Source of the DNA: Rhodococcus pseudokoreensis
Lineage (GTDB): Bacteria; Actinomycetota; Actinomycetes; Mycobacteriales; Mycobacteriaceae
DNA length: 64,000 bases
Direction of reading: 5' to 3'
Assembly: GCF_017068395.1 (NCBI RefSeq)
Contig: NZ_CP070619.1
Coordinates: 7,130,001-7,194,000 of the forward strand
The notes beneath the pieces are model-generated. The model searched no databases. It saw nothing but the letters and a program-made list of their open reading frames with translations, and had not been told where the DNA came from. The position numbers and the translations under genes were made by a program. This document shows positions 26,346 to 32,838 of this stretch, in pieces (position 1 is the first letter of the stretch; each line of letters starts with the position of its first letter).

Positions 26346-26799
26346 TCCACACCCCTACGGTAGGTAGCAACGTAATCGGCTGATAACCGATGGTCCACAC
26401 CGAGCCGACGACAACTCCTGACCCCGTGTTCGCGAAGCCGAAACTGGGAACGGGAAGTTGGTCCTGGTCGGCGCCCGCATCCGTGACACCGGACGCACCG
26501 GTCCTGAGGTTCTGCCAATGGACCGCACACATGCATCCAATCGACGGGTCGGTGATGAACCGCGTGACGCCCGGTGTACTCGAATCGGTTCGCGCGACGA
26601 TCCAACCGCCACCGAAGCCGCGCCAGCCGATGCCTGGAACTGCGCTGCTCCCGAAGACCGGGCTTGGGAACTGATAATCAGAGGGAGCGGCTTGGACGGC
26701 TACCGGACTCAGCAGGGCTACACCCGATGCGATTGCGATCACTGCCGCAGCCCGTAGCTTCCTGCTCGTGAGAATCTGGACGCGGTGGAAACGGGCCAT
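26335..26799 (-). CDS. Small secreted protein, paralogue A
   Basis: A 154-aa exported protein with a long signal peptide (cleavage likely after VQA, about residue 38). The mature part parallels paralogue B: GGWIVARTD, PGVTRFI, a CMC pair, NLRTGASGV and a final GVWNVP. ATG at 26799 with an AGGGGG ribosome site five bases upstream. The two genes arose by tandem duplication and form a two-gene operon. The role is unknown; size and export fit a cell-envelope or secreted factor. Confidence 0.72.
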   Translation of the reverse strand: MARFHRVQILTSRKLRAAAVIAIASGVALLSPVAVQAAPSDYQFPSPVFGSSAVPGIGWRGFGGGWIVARTDSSTPGVTRFITDPSIGCMCAVHWQNLRTGASGVTDAGADQDQLPVPSFGFANTGSGVVVGSVWTIGYQPITLLPTVGVWNVP

Positions 26800-27085
26800 G
26801 GCTGCCCCCTCATGTCACCCCGACACGGAATAGATGGAGGATCCCTGTTAGTCATTATGGCGGAAGTGAAGCGATCGGCAACGTCATTCGGGTGAGCGAC
26901 ATCAGCGGAGTGAAATGGACTGCGAACAACTTTGCCGAAATGCTGCCCCTGCAGTCCACCAGTGATGCACAGAAGTGACGCGTGGCCGTTGCTCTCGCCG
27001 CGTCGAGTACAAGCGCGTGTAACGCAGGTCATGACTGTGCGCGATACCTAGTTGTCGGGGCCAACTTCAACATGCGGAGGAAGCT

Positions 27086-27193
27086 ATGGCACCGCTGAGC
27101 ATGTGGGGAATACCCGAGTGGGCTCAGCCCGCCTTCTATGCGATCGCCAACGGGCTGGCGCAGATCGCCTACTGGTGGTTCAGCGTTACGTAA
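27086..27193 (+). CDS. Small hydrophobic peptide, copy 1 of a tandem family (intact)
   Basis: A 35-codon open frame, ATG at 27086 to TAA at 27191-27193. A good GGAGGA site at 27076-27081 is 4 nt from the ATG. The peptide starts MAPLSMWGIPEW and ends in an aromatic, membrane-like run (AYWWFSVT). The pattern [WYC]-G-[ILFV]-P-[ED] at residues 7-11 and Pro at 15 recurs without gaps in the copies downstream. No known family is recognised. It is the only copy with intact start and frame. It is too short for most gene finders but well supported by the repeated pattern. Confidence 0.55.
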   Translation: MAPLSMWGIPEWAQPAFYAIANGLAQIAYWWFSVT

Positions 27194-27202
27194 GGGCAAG
27201 GC

Positions 27203-27318
27203 ATGTTCGAGAACGTCACGTTTGCGGCTTCCCTTAGTTCCGCACCTTTGTCATCGCAGACGTGGACAACGCCTTCGCCGCCATTGCCAGGCCGATCATC
27301 GCCTGGTGCAGTCCATAA
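27203..27318 (+). pseudogene. Small peptide family, copy 2 (stop at codon 11 and start out of frame)
   Basis: Reading the frame that ends at TAA 27316-27318 gives C-G-F-P, then TAG (27235-27237) where other copies have the acidic residue. After it comes a residue string matching copy 1 without gaps (NAFAAIA against NGLAQIA at residues 22-28). GAG to TAG is one substitution. The nearby ATG at 27203 is in another frame, so a small frameshift near the start is also needed. It looks decayed. The call rests on the ungapped alignment, not on expression. Confidence 0.45.
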
Positions 27319-27334
27319 CTCGAGGAGCATGAAC

Positions 27335-27457
27335 ATGGACGATCCACGGTTCTACGGCCTGCCTGACGCGTGGTATCCCGGCTACATGGCTTTCAGGCAG
27401 TGGTCGATCGACCTGGTCTGACCGATCTTCTTCCGGTGGACCGAGAACATGATGTGA
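27335..27457 (+). pseudogene. Small peptide family, copy 3 (28-aa frame, internal TGA at codon 29)
   Basis: ATG at 27335 (a second ATG lies at 27329) has a GAGGAG site at 27322-27327. The open frame MDDPRFYGLPDAW... runs 28 codons to TGA at 27419-27421. If the TGA is read past, the frame continues 11 more codons to TGA at 27455-27457, giving 40 residues in all, exactly as in copy 4 and with the shared P30, W35 and final N-M-M. The TGA stands where copy 4 has a Gly codon. It may be a truncated but still translated 28-aa peptide, or a decaying copy. Confidence 0.48.
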
Positions 27458-27467
27458 GGAGACAGAT

Positions 27468-27524
27468 ATGCACTTCGTAATCGTCTTTGTGTCAGCATTT
27501 TCCCGCACCGAAGGAGTCGACTAG
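27468..27524 (+). CDS. 18-codon mini-ORF immediately before copy 4
   Basis: ATG at 27468 has a strong GAGGAG site (27456-27461) with ideal 6-nt spacing. It encodes MHFVIVFVSAFSRTEGVD and ends at TAG 27522-27524. The TAG is in frame with, and stands at the expected start codon of, peptide copy 4. It may be a leader peptide or the remnant N-terminus of a longer copy 4. Only the ribosome site supports it. Confidence 0.3.
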   Translation: MHFVIVFVSAFSRTEGVD

Positions 27525-27644
27525 GACGACCTTCGCCTGTGGGGCGTACCGGAGTTCATGATTCCGGCGATCAACGATGGACTCTACTGGTTTGCGCAGA
27601 CTTTCGGCCCCGCGATTATCTGGTGGCAACACAACATGATGTGA
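27522..27644 (+). pseudogene. Small peptide family, copy 4 (TAG in place of start codon)
   Basis: The frame after TAG 27522-27524 reads DDLRLWGVPEF... and ends in WWQHNMM at TGA 27642-27644. It aligns codon for codon with copy 3 (DDPRFYGLPD), placing TAG exactly where copy 3 has ATG. An AAGGAG site (27511-27516) sits 5 nt upstream, just where a ribosome site for that start should be. Start loss by mutation is the simplest reading. No alternative start codon with suitable spacing is seen; CTG at 27537 is 20 nt from the site. Confidence 0.45.
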
Positions 27645-27672
27645 CCCGTGCCTTGACCCGTTCGGCATCCTG

Positions 27673-27690
27673 TGTGGGTTCAGGCCCACA
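27673..27690 (+). terminator. Short hairpin after the peptide cluster
   Basis: TGTGGG-TTCAGG-CCCACA is a perfect 6-bp stem with a 6-nt loop, 28 bp after the last peptide copy. It is weak and has no T-run, so it is only a possible terminator. Confidence 0.3.
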
Positions 27691-27772
27691 TCGAAGACGT
27701 CGACGAGGCGGAGATGAGCGCCCCGGCCTTCACATGCTGAGCGCAGGCTTCTTTACCTGCCGATGACCGCGG

Positions 27773-28261
27773 TCAGCGCGTGGGCCTGCCGAACGTGATG
27801 CTCGGCGCCGTCACCGTGATCGACGCGATGCGGACCGCGAGACCGGGGGCAGGCGGCGGCTCGGCGTCGATGAGGGTGGGGTGATAGTCGACCTGCTCGG
27901 GCGCCGTGCGGGCCGGCGCGAAGACGCTCCGGACCACCCCGATCGGCGTGCGGGCAATGGCGTCGGCCGACTGCTGGATCTGCTCGAGCGTCCGGAACAT
28001 CGTGTCGAAATTCTCGGACTGCCTGCCCGTGCTCACCGCCTCGACCACCGGACGCATCGTCCGCAGCAGGAACACGACCTCTTCGAGGAGTTCCTCGGTG
28101 AGCCGGAGGATGTGGAACGACGTCTTCGCCACCTCGATCGGCACGGTGACGGTGCACACGGCGATGCGGACGGGACCTTCCGCGGCCTCGGCCGCCCTCC
28201 GGTACGCGTCCTCGATGACCGGGGCGACACACGAGGGCACGAAGCGGGAAACGAATGTCAC
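27773..28261 (-). CDS. Hypothetical protein, helical
   Basis: A 162-aa protein of no family I recognise. The first 110 residues look alpha-helical, with amphipathic stretches (ILRLTEELLEEVVFLLRTM) and a strand CTVTVPIEV; the C-terminus is Pro- and Ala-rich. GTG at 28261 is preferred because a GAGGGGG ribosome site precedes it; an upstream in-frame start would add about 22 residues. It stands on the same strand as ligB, 79 bp downstream of it. Confidence 0.62.
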   Translation of the reverse strand: MTFVSRFVPSCVAPVIEDAYRRAAEAAEGPVRIAVCTVTVPIEVAKTSFHILRLTEELLEEVVFLLRTMRPVVEAVSTGRQSENFDTMFRTLEQIQQSADAIARTPIGVVRSVFAPARTAPEQVDYHPTLIDAEPPPAPGLAVRIASITVTAPSITFGRPTR

Positions 28262-28340
28262 TGGTCGACCCCCTCGCGGCACGGCGACTTGCTTTGCCGG
28301 GGAGGCTACCGCCCCGGCGCGCGCCACGCAGGACGAGCGG

Positions 28341-29852
28341 TCACCCCGGCAGCAGGGCGCGGACGGCGTCGATGGTGTCGGCGTCGGCGGCCGTCTTGTC
28401 GGGGCGGTACCGCAGGACGCGGGCGAACCGCAGGGCGAGCCCGCCGGGGTAGCGGGAGCTGACCTGGACGCCGTCGAGTTCGATCTCCACGACGAGGTCG
28501 GGGTTCAGGTACACCGTGTGGTCGTCGCGGCGGCGTTCGTGGCGGGGGAATTCTTCCGTCTGCCACTGCAGCAGCGCGTCGGTGAGGCCCTTGAACGTCT
28601 TGCCCACCATGATCGGTTCGCCGCCGTCCGGGTCGCGGGCCCCGAGGTGCAGGTTGGACAGGTAGCCGGTGCGCCGCCCGTATCCCCACTCCGCGCCGAG
28701 CACCACCAGGTCGAGGGTGTGCTCCGGTTTCACCTTCTGCCAGGCGCGGCCGCGTCGTCCCGCCGCATATGGCGCGGTGAGCGATTTGACCATCACGCCC
28801 TCGTGCCCGGCGGCGAGTGCGTCGTCGAAATGGGTTGCGGCCCCGTCGCTGTCGGGGCGGATCAGGCCGGGGATGCGGTGTTGTGGGGCAACCCGTTCCA
28901 GCGCGTCCAACCGCTGTTCGAGGGGTGCGTCCAGCAGGTCGACGCCGTCGAGATGCAGGCAGTCGAAGAAGTACGGGTGCAGCAGCAGGTCGCGGGAGGA
29001 CTCGGCGCCGAAGCGGCTCATCGTCTCCTGGAACGGCCGGGGCCTGCCGCTGTCGGTGAGCGCCAGTGTCTCCCCGTCGAACACCGCCGACGTGCAGGGC
29101 AGTCCTGCGACGAGATCGACGAGTTCCGGTACGCTGCCGGTGATCTCACGCAGGGTGCGGGTGAAGATCCGTACCTCGTCGCCGTTGCGGTGCACCTGGA
29201 TCCGCGCGCCGTCGAGTTTGTATTCGACGCTGACGTCGCCGCCGAGTTCGGTCCACGCGTCGGCGAGGGATTCGGCGGGGGAGGCCAGCATAGGCCGCAC
29301 CGGACGGCCCACCTCCAGCCGGAACGCGGTGAGCGCGTCGACCCCGCCGTCGAATGCGGCGACCGCGGTCGCGGGCAGCCGTCCCGACAGCATGAACGCC
29401 CGGCGCACCGGTTCGACGGGCAGATCGGCGGCCGCCGCGATCGCGTCCGTCATCACCCCCTCCAGTGCGCCCTGGCGGAGGTCGCCGGTGACCAGCCGGA
29501 TCAGGAAGTCCCGCTCGTCGGTGGTGGTGCGGGAGAACAGGTCCGCGAGCAGTTCACGCCGGCGTGCGGCCGACCCGGAGCCGGTGACCGCGGCGACGGC
29601 GGAGATGGTCCCGTCGACCTCGGAGACCGTGACGGACCCGGCGTCGACGGGTGTGGCCGGAATGTCCGCGACTGTCCGCCAGCCGATTCCGATCCGGCCC
29701 TGCCGCAGTTCCCCGGACAGCCACGCGACCACCGGTTCCACCTCGGGCGGCTCCAGCCGGGTGAGGACCTCGCGGAGCGCCCCGACCTTCACCTTCCGCG
29801 ATCGGGTGGCACCCACGTCCCGGGACGTCGCGACGATCTGCGAGAACAGCAC
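28341..29852 (-). CDS. ligB: ATP-dependent DNA ligase LigB
   Basis: A 503-aa ATP-dependent DNA ligase. The N-terminal DNA-binding domain is followed by the nucleotidyltransferase core with the lysine-adenylation motif E-Y-K-L-D-G-A-R (near residue 211) and a C-terminal OB domain (DLVVEIELDGVQ, LRFARVLRYRPDK). The layout and length are those of mycobacterial LigB (Rv3062 type), a non-essential accessory ligase. GTG at 29852. It is divergent from the flavin monooxygenase across 92 bp. Confidence 0.92.
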   Translation of the reverse strand: MLFSQIVATSRDVGATRSRKVKVGALREVLTRLEPPEVEPVVAWLSGELRQGRIGIGWRTVADIPATPVDAGSVTVSEVDGTISAVAAVTGSGSAARRRELLADLFSRTTTDERDFLIRLVTGDLRQGALEGVMTDAIAAAADLPVEPVRRAFMLSGRLPATAVAAFDGGVDALTAFRLEVGRPVRPMLASPAESLADAWTELGGDVSVEYKLDGARIQVHRNGDEVRIFTRTLREITGSVPELVDLVAGLPCTSAVFDGETLALTDSGRPRPFQETMSRFGAESSRDLLLHPYFFDCLHLDGVDLLDAPLEQRLDALERVAPQHRIPGLIRPDSDGAATHFDDALAAGHEGVMVKSLTAPYAAGRRGRAWQKVKPEHTLDLVVLGAEWGYGRRTGYLSNLHLGARDPDGGEPIMVGKTFKGLTDALLQWQTEEFPRHERRRDDHTVYLNPDLVVEIELDGVQVSSRYPGGLALRFARVLRYRPDKTAADADTIDAVRALLPG

Positions 29853-29944
29853 ACCCCGACGGTAGCGGGACGGTGCGACGGGCGGTCAGAATCCGACTGA
29901 TCCGAATGCTGGGCCGACCGCCCCGCCGTTCCTAGGCTGGGCGA

Positions 29945-31240
29945 ATGAGTACTGCGCGACGCCGCCCACTGAAGACGGTGACGGGAGTCAGCGGCGCCGT
30001 CAGCACCTTTGCGGCGGCGATCGACCCGCAGCAATCGACCGTCGCCTCCTCGATCGAGATCGCGAAGATCGCGGAGGCGAACAAGTTCGACGCGCTGTTC
30101 GCCGCCGACCTACTGAGCTTCGGGGCGCAGGGCGCGATCGGCGCGCAGGAACCGCTGATCTTCCTGTCTGCGCTGAGCGCCGTGACGTCGCACGTCGGGC
30201 TGATCGCGACGGTGACCACCACATTCCACCACCCATACAACCTCGCGCGGCTGTTCGGCACCCTCGACCACGTGAGCAACGGACGTGCGGCTTGGAACGC
30301 CGTGACGTCATCGCTGGGGGAGGAGAACTACAGCGACCGCGACCTTCCCAGTCCCGAGGAGCGGTACGCCCGGGCAACGGAATCCCTCGAAGTCATCAAC
30401 GCACTGTTCGACAGCTGGGAACCCGGGGCGCTCACGTCCGACGGTGCCGGGGGTACCCGGCTCGACGCCGACCGGGTGCGGCCGATCGACCACAAGGGCC
30501 CCTATTTCACGGTGAAGGGTCCGCTCAACATCCCGCCGCTGCCGCAGCGCCGTCCCGTGCAGTTCCAGGCCGGCCAATCCGCGGCCGGCGTGGAACTCGG
30601 CGCTCGCTTCGCCGAGGTGGTGTTCACGTCGCTGCCCACCCTCGAGGACGCCGTCACCTACACCAAGAGCATCCGGGCGCGGGCCGCCGAACTCGGCCGC
30701 GCCGACGGGCTGCCCCTGATCATGAGTTCGTTCCACGCCACCTACGGCGCGTCCGAGGACGAGGTGCGGCAGCTGGTCCGGGAGCAGGAGGAGGCCACCG
30801 ACCTGGACGCGGGCCGGATCCGGCTCGAGGACATGTTCGGTGGCGACATCGACCTGTCCGGGCTGCCGCTCGACAAGCCGATCCCGGCCGACGTGCTGCC
30901 CGACGTCGGGTCGGTGAACCGCCGCCGGGGCCGGGTCGAGATCTTCAGCCGGCTCGCCGCGTCCGGGCGGACACTGCGCGAACTGATCATCGCGTCCAAG
31001 GACACCGGCCACTGGGCGGTCGCGGGCACGCCCGAGCAACTCGCCGACGCCGTCCAGGAACGCTACGATGCCGGTGTTCTCGACGTCATCTCCCTCGGCG
31101 GGCTCGCCGAGGAACGAACCCGCGACTTCGTCGTCAACGGCCTGCTGCCCGAACTGCGGCGACGCGGAATCGTGGGCGACGACTACGTGGGCGGCACGTT
31201 CCGGGACAACCTGGAACTGCCGCCGCTGCCGGTCCGCTAG
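29945..31240 (+). CDS. FMN-dependent monooxygenase, NtaA/SnaA/DszA family (LLM class)
   Basis: A 431-aa bacterial-luciferase-like flavin monooxygenase. Family blocks are present: FDALFAADLLSF, then THFHHPYN-like TTTFHHPYNLAR, NGRAAWNAVTS and GPLNIPPLPQRRPV. Such enzymes use FMNH2 supplied by a separate reductase to oxidise compounds such as nitrilotriacetate, dibenzothiophene sulfone or alkyl sulfides. No reductase is adjacent. ATG at 29945. Its TAG overlaps the stop codon of the convergent gene within the tetranucleotide CTAG. Confidence 0.86.
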   Translation: MSTARRRPLKTVTGVSGAVSTFAAAIDPQQSTVASSIEIAKIAEANKFDALFAADLLSFGAQGAIGAQEPLIFLSALSAVTSHVGLIATVTTTFHHPYNLARLFGTLDHVSNGRAAWNAVTSSLGEENYSDRDLPSPEERYARATESLEVINALFDSWEPGALTSDGAGGTRLDADRVRPIDHKGPYFTVKGPLNIPPLPQRRPVQFQAGQSAAGVELGARFAEVVFTSLPTLEDAVTYTKSIRARAAELGRADGLPLIMSSFHATYGASEDEVRQLVREQEEATDLDAGRIRLEDMFGGDIDLSGLPLDKPIPADVLPDVGSVNRRRGRVEIFSRLAASGRTLRELIIASKDTGHWAVAGTPEQLADAVQERYDAGVLDVISLGGLAEERTRDFVVNGLLPELRRRGIVGDDYVGGTFRDNLELPPLPVR

Positions 31241-32019
31241 TTCTCCACCGGTGTGCCGTCGACGACGATGCGCACACGGTCCGGGTAGAACGAGACGTGG
31301 TCGTCGATGCCCGACGCCTCCGCGGTGGTGAACGGGTAGAACCAGGCGGCGTCCTCCACCGGGTCGGTGCCGTCGGTCCCGGTGAACGACAGATACGACG
31401 CCGTCCCCTTGTATGGGCAGGACGTCCGGGTGTCGGAGGCGGTGAAGAACTCGGACCGCACGTCGATGCGGGGAACGTAGTAGCGCACCGGCAGCGACGT
31501 CTCGAACAGCAGACGCGGGCGGACCGTGTCGGCCACCAGGGTGTCGCCGACGAAGACCTCCACGTGCCGCGACGACGGCAGCACATCCACCCGGACGTAC
31601 GGGTCGCGGGCGTGGACGAACACCTGCTGATCCTCCTCGTACCAGGCGTCCATCCGGTGCCAGTAGAACGCGACATAAGCGCTGAGGTCGAGGGAGTCCG
31701 CGAGTTTCTCGTCGTAACCCCACACCGACTGCTCGGCGCGGCGGTCGCCGACGGCGAGATCCCAGTACCGCGCCTTGCCCTTCCACGGGCAGGTGGTGGA
31801 CGCGTCGACGGGCTCGAGGAAGTCGAAGTTCACGTCGTCGCGGGGAATGTAATAGACGGGCAGGTGACCCTTCTCGAACAGGTACACCGAACGGGTGGTG
31901 TCGGCGACCGGTTGACCGCCGAAGAACACCCGGATGCGCTTGTGATTGGGTTCGATCGAGATGCGGCCGTTCTCCGCGACCTGCTGAGTAGCGGCGGCAT
32001 GCGTGAGGGCTGTGGACAT
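31237..32019 (-). CDS. DUF427 protein with two tandem domains
   Basis: A 260-aa protein made of two DUF427 repeats (about residues 20-115 and 145-245). Each carries the same landmarks: a VFFGGQPVADT / VFVGDTLVADT strand, an R-D-D-V or R-I-D-V turn and the C-P-x-K-G motif (CPWKGKARYW, CPYKGTASYL). DUF427 proteins are common in actinobacteria and fungi, and their function is unsettled. ATG at 32019 with a GGAG site 4 nt away. A palindromic element abuts the upstream side. Confidence 0.85.
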   Translation of the reverse strand: MSTALTHAAATQQVAENGRISIEPNHKRIRVFFGGQPVADTTRSVYLFEKGHLPVYYIPRDDVNFDFLEPVDASTTCPWKGKARYWDLAVGDRRAEQSVWGYDEKLADSLDLSAYVAFYWHRMDAWYEEDQQVFVHARDPYVRVDVLPSSRHVEVFVGDTLVADTVRPRLLFETSLPVRYYVPRIDVRSEFFTASDTRTSCPYKGTASYLSFTGTDGTDPVEDAAWFYPFTTAEASGIDDHVSFYPDRVRIVVDGTPVEN

Positions 32020-32027
32020 CACTCCAT

Positions 32028-32099
32028 AGTGCGCTTCGCGCCCGTGAGTGGTTAAGGAGTCTCTGGACTCGTTTCCCACGCACGGGCGCGAAGCGCACT
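32028..32099. repeat. Palindromic intergenic element, copy a
   Basis: Perfect 19-bp arms (AGTGCGCTTCGCGCCCGTG at 32028-32046 and its complement at 32081-32099) enclose a less regular middle. It lies 9 bp upstream of the DUF427 start. Its right arm codes for the last residues of the DUF998 protein, whose TAA falls inside the element. It is one of six related copies in the window. Confidence 0.75.
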
Positions 32100-32708
32100 G
32101 AACCCGGCGGTCACGACCCACACGATGAATGGGTAAAGCGCGAGGCGTTCCGTGATGCCGAACGGTGCGCCGGGGAGCAGGATCGCCGCCGTTCCGAGAA
32201 TCCCGACGAGTCCGCAAAGGCCGGTCCACAGTGCGAACACGCGCCAGCGCTTGTACAGCCCGACCGCGACTACGAGCACGGCGGCGTTGCGCGCGACGAA
32301 CGTCGGGGTCGCGACGACCTGGTGGAGGTGGGCGTCCACGTCGATCGGAACGAGACCCGTCAGGGCGGCGCTGACGGCGGCGACACCGAACAGGGCCAGC
32401 GCGACGCGTCGGAGGAGGCCGGGCGGGAGGAACTCGCGCAGGCACACCGCCCCCACGAGGATGAGCACGCCGGTCAGCACGAACGCGCTGTTGATCATCG
32501 CGTGCAGCGGCGAGCAGAGCCTGGTGGCGGCAGACCCGTCACAACCCGTGACGCCCAGATTGCTGATCGAATTCGTCCGCACCCGGTACGGCCGCAGCCA
32601 GGCCCGCGCGGTCACGACCTCCGCGGGGAAATACAGGGCGACCAGCACCCACGCGGCGCCTCCCACCCGCACGGCCAACGGTCGCCGGGCGGGTGCGGAC
32701 GTTCGCAC
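32052..32708 (-). CDS. DUF998 membrane protein
   Basis: A 218-aa protein with six or so membrane helices and the DUF998 landmarks: RVRTNSISNLGVTGC near the N-terminus, a central SPLHAMINSAFV helix and GLVPIDVDAHLHQ. Function unknown. GTG at 32708 is favoured over GTG at 32717 because GGAGGGG then has an 8-nt spacing. The C-terminal residues (RARAWETSPETP) and the TAA are encoded within palindromic element a, so the repeat seems to have supplied this protein's end. Confidence 0.78.
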   Translation of the reverse strand: MRTSAPARRPLAVRVGGAAWVLVALYFPAEVVTARAWLRPYRVRTNSISNLGVTGCDGSAATRLCSPLHAMINSAFVLTGVLILVGAVCLREFLPPGLLRRVALALFGVAAVSAALTGLVPIDVDAHLHQVVATPTFVARNAAVLVVAVGLYKRWRVFALWTGLCGLVGILGTAAILLPGAPFGITERLALYPFIVWVVTAGFSALRARAWETSPETP

Positions 32709-32838
32709 GACGCTCACCCCTCCGTACCGTACCGGCTCACGGAGTGGATTGTTGACAATCTTCGGGGGCGGCTCGACGATGTAGCCATGGGCCCGCTGAC
32801 GACGATTCCGGTTGCTGACTCCGAGGGCAGGGCCGCGC

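Noticed and set aside
27203..27421. 72-codon frame joining the region before copy 3 with copy 3 itself
   Set aside because: Its first 44 codons encode a Ser/Pro-rich string that is the wrong frame of peptide copy 2. The GAGGAG site directly before ATG 27335 marks the true start of copy 3.
27203..27644. Stop-codon recoding (readthrough or non-standard amino acid) in the peptide array
   Set aside because: Both TAG and TGA are involved and at unrelated positions, one at a start codon. No recoding signals are seen. Ordinary decay is simpler, though strain comparison is needed.
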